64,000 nucleotides of DNA from NCBI GenBank assembly GCA_001414345.1, contig LLCB01000004.1, positions 124,001-188,000 of the forward strand, read 5' to 3'. Below are positions 54,717 to 64,000 of this stretch, one piece after another. Both the position numbers and the translations under genes were made by a program. The DNA is from Hymenoscyphus infarciens (lineage: Eukaryota; Ascomycota; Leotiomycetes; Helotiales; Helotiaceae). Position 1 is the first letter of the stretch; each line of letters begins with the position of its first letter. The notes beneath the pieces were generated by a model, which worked only from the letters and a program-made list of their open reading frames with translations, was not told the origin of the DNA and did no database searches.

Positions 54717-55845
54717 CTAAGAGATATATTTAATATATATTATAAGCTACTCTATTATAGAAAAAAGCTAAGAAACTTTAACTATCTAGTTATATAAATA
54801 TCTCTACTTAGTTTTAGTGAAATTATATAAGCGTTATTCTATACTAATAGCTAATAGAAACTAGAAGCTTAACTTTTAGTAAAGTTCTATATATTTTAAT
54901 AAGTAAAGTCACTTATATTTTAATTAGTAAAGTATTCTATTTAGTAAAGTACTTATAGTAGATCGTTACGTAGCTAGAGATTACGTAGATAATACTACTA
55001 CTTTCCTAGTATAGTAGAATAGCGAATTATTCTACTAGTTAATTCTTATATCTATTAGCCTACTAGCGTAGTTGTTAAAGCTATTTATTCTACGACTATT
55101 ATAGTACTCTAATTAAGTAAACACTTACTTCTTTAAAATTACTACTCTAGATTAGTTTTTAATATAAGAGAAGAATAACTTATATATAAAAAAATAGTAG
55201 ATTATATTATATAATAATCATTTCTAATATAAAGCTACTAGCTTAGAAAAGCCTCTATATATATCTCTAATCGTCTCTTTTTTACTAATAATATAGCCTA
55301 CTAATTATAATAGTTAAAAAGAATATTAATATAAAAGTATTAGTATCTAAGTATATAATTAAATTACTAGAGACTATCTACTTTAATAAAAAAAAGAATA
55401 AAACTAACTTATAAAGCTTAACTTCTATAAAGAGAAAACTCCTCTAATTAACTCTTATTAAAATAAAATAAAATAATAAATATACTAAAAAATCTTAAGA
55501 GAAAAAAAAATCAAGTCTTTACTCTCTTATTCTTCTATTCTCTCTTCTATTCTCTTATTCTTCCTTTTATATACTATTAACTAAACCTCTAAGCTAACCT
55601 CGATATATTCTCTATCTAAAATCCTAAATCTAAAAAAAAACTCTTATAAAAAGGAAAATCATCTTATTAAAAGACTCTAGTCTCTATCTCTCTCTCTCTC
55701 TTATTTCCTAATCTCTTAAAAGTCTAAAAAACAATAATAATAATAATAATAATAACTCTTCTTATCTTATCTATCTCTCTTACCTCTCTCTTATCTCTCT
55801 TATCTCTCTTATCTCTCCCTTCTTCAAGTTCAAGCGAGGAGAAAC

Positions 55846-55940
55846 AACTCTAGAAACCAAACCTAGAAACAAACCCAGAAACAAACCAAACCTAGAAACA
55901 AACCTAGAAACGACCCTAGAAAGAGACCTAGAAATAAAAC
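55846..55940. repeat. Minisatellite of ~12-bp CCTAGAAACAAA units
   Basis: About seven variants of CCTAGAAACAAA follow one another. CA dinucleotides are intact here, so this stretch was not hit by the mutation that shaped the block to its left. Confidence 0.6.
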
Positions 55941-56100
55941 CCCCTCTTCTAACAACTCTATAAGATTACTTAGCGGGATTACCCTGCGAGACTATAAAAC
56001 ATACTCTCTCTATCTCTATCTCTATCTTTTCCCTTGCCTCTATCTCTTTCCCTCTCTCTACCTATTTACATATAAGAATACAAGAATACAAGAAGAAGAC

Positions 56101-56839
56101 CTCCCCTCCCCAAAAGAAGCAAAAGCAAAAGCAAACGCAAAAGAAAAGAAAAGAAAACCTACTCCTTCACGAGACTACAAAAACACAAACAAAAACGCGG
56201 AGCGGGACTATACACAGTTCTCCGCTCGGCCCCTAGACCTCCAAGGGGAAAAAAACCCCTATTCCACGAAAATCCTCAAAGGACAGACAATCCACGCACG
56301 AAAAAAAAAGAATTCACATCACAATTCAAAAAAAGAGCCACCAAAAAAAAAAAAGAACTATGTATACTTCATCATAAGCCTTCATTCGAAAATCTCCTTT
56401 GTATATTTGTACAAAAATATCCCATCCCCCAAGTCCGTGCATCCCATGACGATAAATCCCGTTCATCCCATCTGATCCCAAAAATTCCTCAAGAATTACC
56501 ACCTTCCATCCATCCTTTCTCATCATCAGGCATCAAGCCAAATTCCCAAATTCCCAATATCCCTCCCCTCCCATCATGCCATCTAAATAAAAGTAGAAGC
56601 CCGTTGAGTTTTTTTTCATGTAAACATCAGAAGTGAAGTCTTTTATACAAATAGAAAAGAGGTTATCAGCCAAAAAAAAGAGAACCAAAAAGGAGATCCA
56701 CCATCATATGCTATGCAATTACCACCCCACCCCACCATTTGCAATGCAAGCTTGACTCTAGAAAAAAAGGAAAAGTGTGTGTAGCATCGTCGGAGTAAAT
56801 ATCCATCCAAATGTTCGTCGTGTGGTAGTGTATATGTGT
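56101..56839. other. 3' region of the STE11 gene
   Basis: No gene recognised. Purine-rich runs (AAAAGAAAAGAAAAG) and poly-A tracts are consistent with a long 3' untranslated region and terminator of the minus-strand kinase gene. Confidence 0.4.
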
Positions 56840-59762
56840 TTATGTAATAGGATTGAGGAAAGGACTAAACAGCAGCTCTTCAGCGCTGGGTCTCTTCACA
56901 TGCTCAACCTCGAAGGTTTGTTGTAAGAAAGTCACAGCTTCCTCACTGGCATCATCCGGAATCGTAGGGCTGATCTTGGCACCGCCAATCTTAAAGATAG
57001 CCTGAAGCTGCGAGCAATCCGGGAAAGGATGTGTTCCAGTCATCATCTCGACAACCAGGCAACCCAGAGACCAAATATCCGCCTTTCGGGTGTATGATGT
57101 TTGTTTGACAACCTCGGGAGCCATCCAAAAGACCGATCCTTGTAATGAAGGTCGATTCTTGTTATTGGCTGCTCCGGTAAGGATATTCGAAGCCTCCATC
57201 TTCTTCGAGATGCCGAAATCGGAAATCTTGATCCCACCCTTGTTGTCAACGAGAATATTGGCGCCCTTGATATCTCTGTGGATAATATCCCGACCGTGTA
57301 GGTACGCAAGTCCAGTAACGATCTGTCGAACGAAGCTGCGAATCAGTGGCTCTCTCAGAGCACCATAAGAGTTGAGCATAGTCTGAACCGATCCACCAGG
57401 AACATATTCCAAGAAAATATTAAGATGTTCCGCCGAAGAGCTTGCTCCGAGGTATTGTACTATGTTGGGATGTTGAAGGTCGCGGAGAAGACTGATCTCA
57501 CGCTTAAGCGCATCAATCATGCTCTTCTTTCTCGAATCGTTGGCGCTGTTGACTCCTGGTGCGGGTGCTTCCACCTGCTTAACAGCTAGTAGTTCTCCAG
57601 TAACGGCGTGAAGAGCCAAGTAAACACTTCCAAAGGAACCCTGTCCAATGAGTGCACCCTTCATCCATTTGCTATCATCCCAAGAATCGCCAGCCAAAAA
57701 GCTTTGCAGCTCTTCATCCGCATCCTCTCCATCATCATCCAAAGCCTGGCTAAGATCTCGTAATGATCCGCTGGCCTCTGTGCTCACTTCGTCAAAGTAG
57801 CTCTGCGTGTTTCCATCTGGGTCGGTGACGTTGACATTTGTCGTATCTGATCCACTGCCACTATCAAAAGAGACGTAGGATTTTCGGTTGGGTTCGATTG
57901 GTGACTCTTCTTGTAGAGGCTCCAGTAACGACGAGGCCGTTGAGTCTCTGTACCGGTTACCTCGCGATAAATCTAAAGGTCGAACCTTGGCAAGATGACT
58001 ACCATTTCCACTCAACCAGGTGTCCGCGATAGTGGGCATTGGCGGGGCATCTCCAACACTGGAAGCGAAACTTAGATTGCTGGCAACGCTCAGACGACTG
58101 TTGACTTTGCTGAGGCGCGTAGATCTTCGAAGGGAGAGTCGAGCTGTACGATCGATTTCCTCCCTTGGGTGATCCGGGAAGTAAGTTGTCAAATCCGAAG
58201 TGATGAGCTCACTCGGAGGTCTTTGCCCAAAGAACTGACGAAGAACGCCTCCTTTCTTGCTGCTGCCACTGCTTCCACTACCAGGTGCCTCCTGCCTTCT
58301 TGTTGGCTCTCTTAGTCGTGCATGATCGACGGCACCTCTTTCAAGGTCCATCGCTGCATTATCGAAATGTTGTTGTCGTTCCCCTGCGGATACCGCGGAA
58401 CCGGTTGACTGGAATGAAGCTGGTGAGAGAGGCTGTTGAGAATTCTTTAGACCCTCGGTATATGATTCGCCCAATATCTTTCCCGCTTTACCTCCCCTCT
58501 CAATGTTTTTGGCGTGGTTGACATTGATTTCTTCAATGGCAATGGTAGAGGCACGTGTAAGCTCAGCCTCGCCAGGTTCTCCCTGGTGGATCTTTCTGAG
58601 GATGAGACGGTTTCGTTCACCTCGAGTGTGATCCTTGATAATTCTCCACAACTCTGTTTCCGACAGCCGGCGACATTGTTTTGGATCAGGCTTCAGTCCG
58701 CTGAGTACCCAGAAACAATAATTTCTATCGTGATCTTCCCGAGCTCCGAACTTCCTCAGTGTGAGTCTCATGAAATCGTCACATGAGTTGCAATCAGCGA
58801 CTCTGAAAACCTTGGTTAATCCGCCCGAAGAAATGACTCGGATCAAGCCTTGTCCTTGTGGAAGTTGTGCCATGACCGAGCTAGCATCGATGGATCCATT
58901 GGCAGCAGTACCGCGTGTATGTGTATTAATTAATCGTGCAGTTTGTGGACCATCGCCAGGGGTTCCAGGGTGTCGACCATTGCTCGTGGTTGCACTTGAA
59001 GGCCCGTTTGAATTATTAAAATAGCCCTGTTGAATGTGTTCTCTCCTTGCCATCTCCGCCGGGCTCATGACTGGATTTCTGTTTTGGCGAACAGCGCGGA
59101 CCTCTGTTGCCGTCATTGGGGAGTTGGGACGCGATGGAGATTTGGCATTTTCGGGAATGGTGGCTGTCGCTGAGGGATTGAAACCCTCGTACGTAGACCA
59201 TCGCTTGTTCGCCGTAGGAGTTGGCATCGGCCGCCCGGAAGTAGGAGGTCGAGGGGAACCAGAAGATGATGGCGTATAGGCGTCGAGTCCAGCAAAGGAA
59301 TCCTATTAATGTTAGCCTCGTTCTTCACGCCGCCAACTCCTCACTACTCACCCTATTTCTCTTCTTCTGATTCGCGTATGCCTTGGTTCTCAATTTCTTG
59401 ATGCCAAGAAAGAGACGGACGCGATCTCCAATCTTCTCAATGCCCATCTCTTGCAGAACCGCCTTGTCCATCTCCAACAGGTTATCGCCCGTGATGTTGT
59501 TCTTTCGGAATAACTTCTCATAGTCTCCGCAGTTGATACTCCTTAACCAGTCACAGACCTTCTCCTCATCCCAATTCTTTGCTGATTCTGGACCGTCCAT
59601 GTCGGAGAACTCGGATTCGGTAGGGCTGGCAAAGGATTGACTCGATGTCATGACCGCGGGCGCTCGACGACTTGACTGGCCTGCCGACTGTGAGGAGGAG
59701 GAAAGGTTGGAGCCGGAGAGTAGAGGCGGCGGGAAGGGCGTTTTGGAAGCTAACATGGCCAT
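56840..59762 (-). CDS. STE11: MAPKK kinase Ste11
   Basis: There are two exons, 59762-59352 and 59302-56840, separated by a 49-nt intron; the product is 957 residues. A SAM domain lies at ~63-128 (NWDEEKVCDWLRSINCGDYE, LLEMDKAVLQEMGIEKIGDR). It is followed by a Ste11-type Ras-associating/ubiquitin-like domain at ~290-380 (GLIRVISSGGLTKVFRVADC). The kinase is at ~680-950: IGQGSFGSVYLA, LAVKQVE with the catalytic Lys, HRDIKGANILVD, ISDFGISKK, GSVFWMAPEVV and HPFPDCSQLQAIFKIG. Between them is a long Ser-rich, probably autoinhibitory region. This SAM-RA-kinase order is diagnostic of Ste11, which activates Ste7-type kinases in the Fus3/Kss1 cascade for mating, hyphal fusion and, in plant pathogens, infection structures, and can also feed the Hog1 pathway. 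All catalytic residues are present. Confidence 0.96.
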
Positions 59763-59830
59763 TGTGTGAAGGGAATGTTAGTGACGCATGGGGATTTGCT
59801 GAGGTACGGGATGAGGGAGAGTTCGTCGGC

Positions 59831-59865
59831 GGGTGGTGGGTGGTGGGTGGTGGGTGGTGGGTGAC
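59831..59865 (+). repeat. GGGTGGT tandem repeat with G-quadruplex potential
   Basis: GGGTGGT is repeated about five times. The plus strand has at least four GGG runs with short loops. It lies 70-100 bp upstream of the STE11 start, so the kinase mRNA would carry the C-rich complement. Confidence 0.6.
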
Positions 59866-60632
59866 AAAAGATGGGATCGAAGGGTGAGGGCGAAGATGAC
59901 GATAGAAGTTAGAGTAGAGAGGGTCCGGCAGTACTATGTATATGGGGACAATTGACCGTTTTGAGGTCAGGAAGCTGAGGTTGATTGCGTGCCGGGGGGA
60001 GGGGGTGGGGGGGAGGCGGTCGGGGATATGTTTTCTTGGGCTCTTCTTGTTTATTAGGGGGGGGACAGTGTGGTGGAGGAGGATGAGTTTTGCCTTTCGC
60101 GTTGGAAAATGATGACTTTCCGCGGCAGAACGACGAGGCAGTGTTTCGGGTTTCGCTGGTGGATCGGATGGTCCCAGAAGGGAAATGGTGGATCAGGACT
60201 CAGGAGCGGAAGTGAGTGGGAGACTTTTAGAAGCGATGCGAGGAATCAAACCAGTGATTCTGATTTCGAGGACAAAGAAGATGCGAAACAATGATGGAAT
60301 AAATAATAAATTCACTCTTTTCTTTGTTTTTTATTTCAAGAAGGGCCAGACAAGACGAGGGAACAAAGAGAGGGGGGAGAGATCTGAGCGATAGGCTCTT
60401 CTCTTACAGGCTGCTGGGTGGGCTGGGCTGGTCTGGTCTCACTGGTCTCACTGGTCGGTCTCATCTCACTGGCAGGCGCTGCGCTGCTGATAAAGTTCAG
60501 CGCGACAGCACAGCACAGTACCTAGGTACAGCATAGCACACCACACCAACCTTACCGAGTAAAAGAACAAGGATAGAACAGATGTGCAGGGAAGGAAGGA
60601 TGGTCTGAAACTCCTCTTGACCTCTTCCACCG

Positions 60633-60634
<2 letters not shown>

Positions 60635-60676
<42 letters not shown>
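60635..60676 (+). repeat. (TC)n microsatellite, about 21 units
   Basis: This is an uninterrupted TC dinucleotide run ~870 bp upstream of the STE11 start. Confidence 0.9.
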
Positions 60677-60680
<4 letters not shown>

Positions 60681-61060
60681 TCCCTCCCGCCGCTGTCAGC
60701 CGTCTTCCTTGCAGACGCTCATCCCAGCTACTCTACTTGAAGCCTCTTCAGGGGCCAAGTTCAGTCCAGTAGTAGGTCCAGTACTTACTCTCCTCCCCCT
60801 TCCATGGTCTCAGAATACACAAACACGCAGTCAGCAGCGCAGTAGTGAAGAGTCTCTTACAAGGACAGTAGAGACATGTTTCTCCCACGGCAATCCAGGC
60901 TCTTCTCGTAGCAAACAGGTGAACAGCCTGTAGAAGCTACCTTGGCTGTCATGGACTCATGGCAGGTCACGATGCAGAGGCTGAAATGAAAGCACCTCGT
61001 CGATTGGACAAATAGCAAGAGCTGGTGTACTCCCATGACCGTACGGTACATGTACATATG

Positions 61061-61088
61061 CATACTGCATACTGCATACTGCATACTA
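61061..61088. repeat. (CATACTG)4 minisatellite
   Basis: Four CATACTG units, the last one imperfect, lie in the STE11 upstream region. Confidence 0.7.
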
Positions 61089-62739
61089 TACAAACATTTC
61101 AAATAGCTCCCTCGTCCTCCCACTTTCTGACCTTCTAGCTTCCTTACCCACCCTCACTCTCACTCTCACTCTAAATTCACTCAATCACCACCTCACTCGC
61201 TCAAGACTCAAGAGTCACTCGTCGCGACCGAGACGAGACGACGAGACGTTGATTCATCTGCAAGCCAACCGCCATCGCCAATCCAACACCCACCCGCTAT
61301 GGATATATGGATATATGGATATATGTTATCGTAAATCGGGAGATCTCTCTCAGCCAATCGTCTCGCGCCCTTCTTCTCATAGTTGAAACAACCTCAACGC
61401 CGCACGACCCACCGCCTCCCCCCGAAAAGGTGGAGGCTGTAACGAGCCATGTTTGAAACTAAAGCTCGTGAGAGTCCAAAGAACCTTCCTTAGGTTTAGG
61501 GCAAAGTCGGCACCCACAACAAAACAAACCCAGCATCGACGGGACAAGATCACTTTGCGGGGTGCTTCAGATCAGAACAACCTTTGGGGGTCATCCAAGT
61601 CTCCCAAGACTCAAGAGCGTCCCATCAAATTCTTGCGACGTTCGTGATAGATTACCTCGGTATCAAAAGCTTCACACCCCAAGCTCTCATCTCAAACCTC
61701 CAATTTGACGAAGCTTTCAACATGGACTGTTTTCTTCGGACTATCTTTCGCTTGTACTTCCGTACCCCTCTTTTCAAGCAATCACCAGTGATCGATCACC
61801 ACTCAACCCGAGGTCATCATCCCGAGTCCGGGAAAATTTCGTCTGAAAGGTCGTGCCATAAAGAGTGCTTCATGAAGATCTCATTTCCCATCAGTCAATG
61901 CCATCATCAACGACGACATTAAAATGTTGATCTCCCCTTCATCTCAACGGTTCCCGCGCGGGAGGGGCTGTATAGCCTGTGGGGTGGGAAGCAACCTCTC
62001 AACCTGAAGCCAGCGCTTATGGCCTCGGAGGGAACGGGTCAAACCCAACCCCTCTTCGACCTTATTTCCTCTTGATATCAAATTTCCCTCGTTTGGAACT
62101 TTGGTCAAGAGTTACAGTTTAGTTACACAGCCTCGGAGTTCTACAAAGTCAGCCTCAGGGGGATTGGGAACGTTACCAAGGCCCCCGACAATCCTGTGAA
62201 ACCACCAGAATTGTCTCTCTTTGGCTCCATGTGTACTAAAAAAGTACGAAAGGATTTCGTGAGAAGCTCTGACCTCGGACCTCGATTCCTTGCGAGAGCA
62301 AAAAGCACAGTCAATCGTCAAGGCAAGGCAAGGCAAGGATCTCAAAGAAATGTCAAAACCACCGTCGTAAAAAAGAGGCCACGCAGCTGGGCCACATGTT
62401 CCTCTGATGAAAAAAAAAAAAAAAATTTGTTTCTAATTGAAAAAAAAAAAATCCAAACTTTTCATAAGCACAGGCCCTTTGGCGGGCGGTCAACCATCTA
62501 TCTTGAAACGAAACATGCACGCACTGCCGGCAGGAGACGTCCAAACAACAAACAACGACGACGACCAACTGGATCTAGGGACGAATGGTTGGGGATGCGA
62601 TGTGATGCGTAATGTTGGGCACGCTACCCAGCCGCTAGTGGTGACGAGGTTAGAGTTTGGAAATACGGGGAAGGAGAGGAGAAGGTAAAGGTCAAGAAGA
62701 AGAAAACCCTAGGTAAGACTTTCTTTCTTTCCTCTTATT

Positions 62740-64000
62740 CTCGAAAATAAATCCATACTTCTCCTATATTTAGAAAGGAGTGTTATAGTAGGTATCGCCG
62801 TTTAGTCTATCTAATAATAACTACTTATATATATAGATACCTCTCTATCGCTCTATACTAATAATACTATTAATTACTAATCTTATATATATATATATCT
62901 ATATATATATAGCTTATAATAAGTAGATATATTATATTATTTTTACTTCTATATATTACTTATACTACTAGCTCTATATATACGAGTAGCGATGATTTTT
63001 TAGTATATAAGATCTACTTATAAACTCTTAGAGTCTATTTAGTTCACGCTTTTAATTCGCGAATCTTTATATAAAAGTTAAATCGAATTAATTTAATTCG
63101 TAAATCTTCTTTTAAATTATAAATCCGTTTAGTAAAAAGCCTCTATTTATAAATCGAATTATATAAATTAAGCCTTAGTACTATATTTGTAAATCTCTTA
63201 TATAAAAAAGCTCGATTCGTAAATATATCTCTAGAGTAGTATTTACGAATTAAATCTTTAATTTATTTATATCTTTACTATAGTATATCTCTCTTATTTA
63301 GTATACTACTAATAATACTATATCTCTCTTATTTAGTATAATACTAGTATAAAAGCTCTATCTCTCTTATTTAGTATAATAATATTAAACTATTCTTAAT
63401 CGTAGATATATTATAGTTACTAGCTTAATAATAGCTATATTTAATAGCTCTCTTTTTGAAGACCTTAGTATATTACGAAGCTTTATAAAGAGTAGTATTA
63501 CTAATATATATTTTTAGTAAATTCTTTTTAATAAGTAGTTTACTATATAATTACTAAATAGTATAAGAATTCGATTTAGAATATCGATTCGATTTATAAG
63601 TAAATAAAAAGTAGCTTATACTAGCTTAATTTAACGAATAAATTAAGAGTTTACTATATAATTACTAAATAGTATAAGAATTCGATTTAGAATATCGATT
63701 CGATTTATAAGCGAATAAAAAGTAGCTTATACTAGCTTAATTTAACGAATAAATTAAGAGTTTAAAATATAAACTAAATAGACTCTTAATAAAACCTCGA
63801 TAAAACTATAACTATAACTGAAATAAATAAAAAAGCTAGATTCTTTAATATAGTTATTAATTAGCTATTCTAACTTATTTATTTATTTTTATAGAATTTT
63901 TTTCTTTTTTTTCTTTAGAGCTTAAAAGATCTTATAATAGATAATACTATCTAAATAGATAGTTATTAAAACTCGACTATTTTAGCGCTTATATAAAGTA
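62740..64000. repeat. Right-edge AT-rich RIP-like block
   Basis: The composition switches at about 62740. CA and TG are nearly absent to the window end. Around 63040-63260 a short motif related to AATTCGTAAATCT recurs at irregular spacing. No coding frame survives. Confidence 0.75.
63538..63764. repeat. Tandem duplication with 111-bp period
   Basis: Positions 63538-63648 and 63649-63759 are almost identical (both begin GTTTACTATATAATTACTA and include TAAGAATTCGATTTAGAATA). The visible differences are a TAAATAA versus CGAATAA pair, one C/T and one A/G. Confidence 0.85.

Larger units (their letters stand above)
49240..56100. repeat. Large AT-rich RIP-like block with degraded transposons
   Basis: Nearly 7 kb consist mainly of A, T and the words TAG/CTA, with CA and TG rare. 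No real coding frame survives (the 96-codon minus frame at 54257-54547 is within a repeat). Recognisable structures inside are annotated separately: a ~130-160 bp tandem array, a direct-repeat pair, internal repeats, and short minisatellites. From about 55700 the composition relaxes toward purine-rich, less mutated sequence leading to the STE11 3' region. Confidence 0.8.
59763..62740. other. 3-kb upstream region of STE11, repeat-rich, no gene recognised
   Basis: Many frames of 60-140 codons occur on both strands but none shows a domain or consistent coding bias. The stretch holds G-rich runs (59831-59865, 60000-60068), a long (TC)n tract, short minisatellites (61061-61088; 61299-61326 GGATATAT units; 62319-62337 AAGGC units) and poly-A tracts at 62410-62450. 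A long 5' leader with upstream ORFs is plausible for this kinase gene. Confidence 0.5.

Noticed and set aside
62196..62612. 138-codon frame in the STE11 upstream region
   Set aside because: It is basic and low in complexity, spans poly-A runs, and lacks any domain.
1..64000. Search for CRISPR arrays, operons, ribosome-binding sites, rRNA and polyketide or peptide synthetase clusters
   Set aside because: None seen; gene structure is eukaryotic, and the tandem repeats lack the regular spacers of a CRISPR array.

Overview
The window looks like nuclear DNA of a filamentous ascomycete. The protein families and the 2EXR-type paralogues would fit a leotiomycete, but this is inference. Genes have introns of about 50-70 nt (a few of 170-245 nt), and both tRNA genes carry short introns after position 37. 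Gene-bearing DNA of normal composition alternates with very AT-rich blocks (about 1.3-2.0, 44.8-47.2, 49.24-56.1 and 62.74-64.0 kb) that almost lack CA and TG dinucleotides, the usual mark of repeat-induced point mutation (RIP).

Layout: 0.66-1.2 kb holds a decayed gene for a small cysteine-containing secreted protein, followed by a 578-bp TA-flanked inverted-repeat element. A CDF metal transporter (2.6-4.6 kb, minus) and a Fet4-like low-affinity iron permease (7.0-8.6 kb, plus) diverge across 2.4 kb. From 9.5 to 12.0 kb lie minus-strand gene remnants: an unknown acidic-tailed protein, the C-terminal part of a Rho-type GTPase, and a STAND/HeLo-like N-terminal domain with no ATG. From 13.4 to 19.3 kb come four housekeeping genes in two divergent pairs: SLX9/UBA4 and PAM17/chromodomain protein. 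A second decayed secreted-protein gene (21.5-21.9 kb) precedes an intron-containing tRNA-Ala(AGC).

From 23.8 to 41.0 kb: a 1207-residue PH-like/leucine-rich-repeat protein, an HTD2-like hot-dog dehydratase, prephenate dehydratase (PHA2), the eIF2alpha kinase GCN2, and the mitochondrial ornithine acetyltransferase (ArgJ type, yeast ARG7). PHA2 and ARG7 make amino acids and flank GCN2, the sensor of amino-acid starvation. Two 2EXR-like paralogues follow at 41.6-44.4 kb.

The right third is mostly RIP-like DNA around a multi-pass membrane protein (47.4-48.6 kb) and a tRNA-Arg(ACG) with a palindromic intron. It contains a degraded direct-repeat (LTR-like) pair, internal repeats and an inverted pair. 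The STE11-type MAPKKK (56.8-59.8 kb, minus) has an unusually long repeat-rich upstream region, and the window ends in another AT-rich block with a fresh 111-bp tandem duplication.

No CRISPR array, operon or complete transposase was found. Splice sites were read by eye from GT/AG signals, phase and continuity with known families. Most of the window is ordinary; the best leads are the decayed gene remnants, the HeLo-like/Rho locus, the tRNA-Arg intron palindrome and the repeats.
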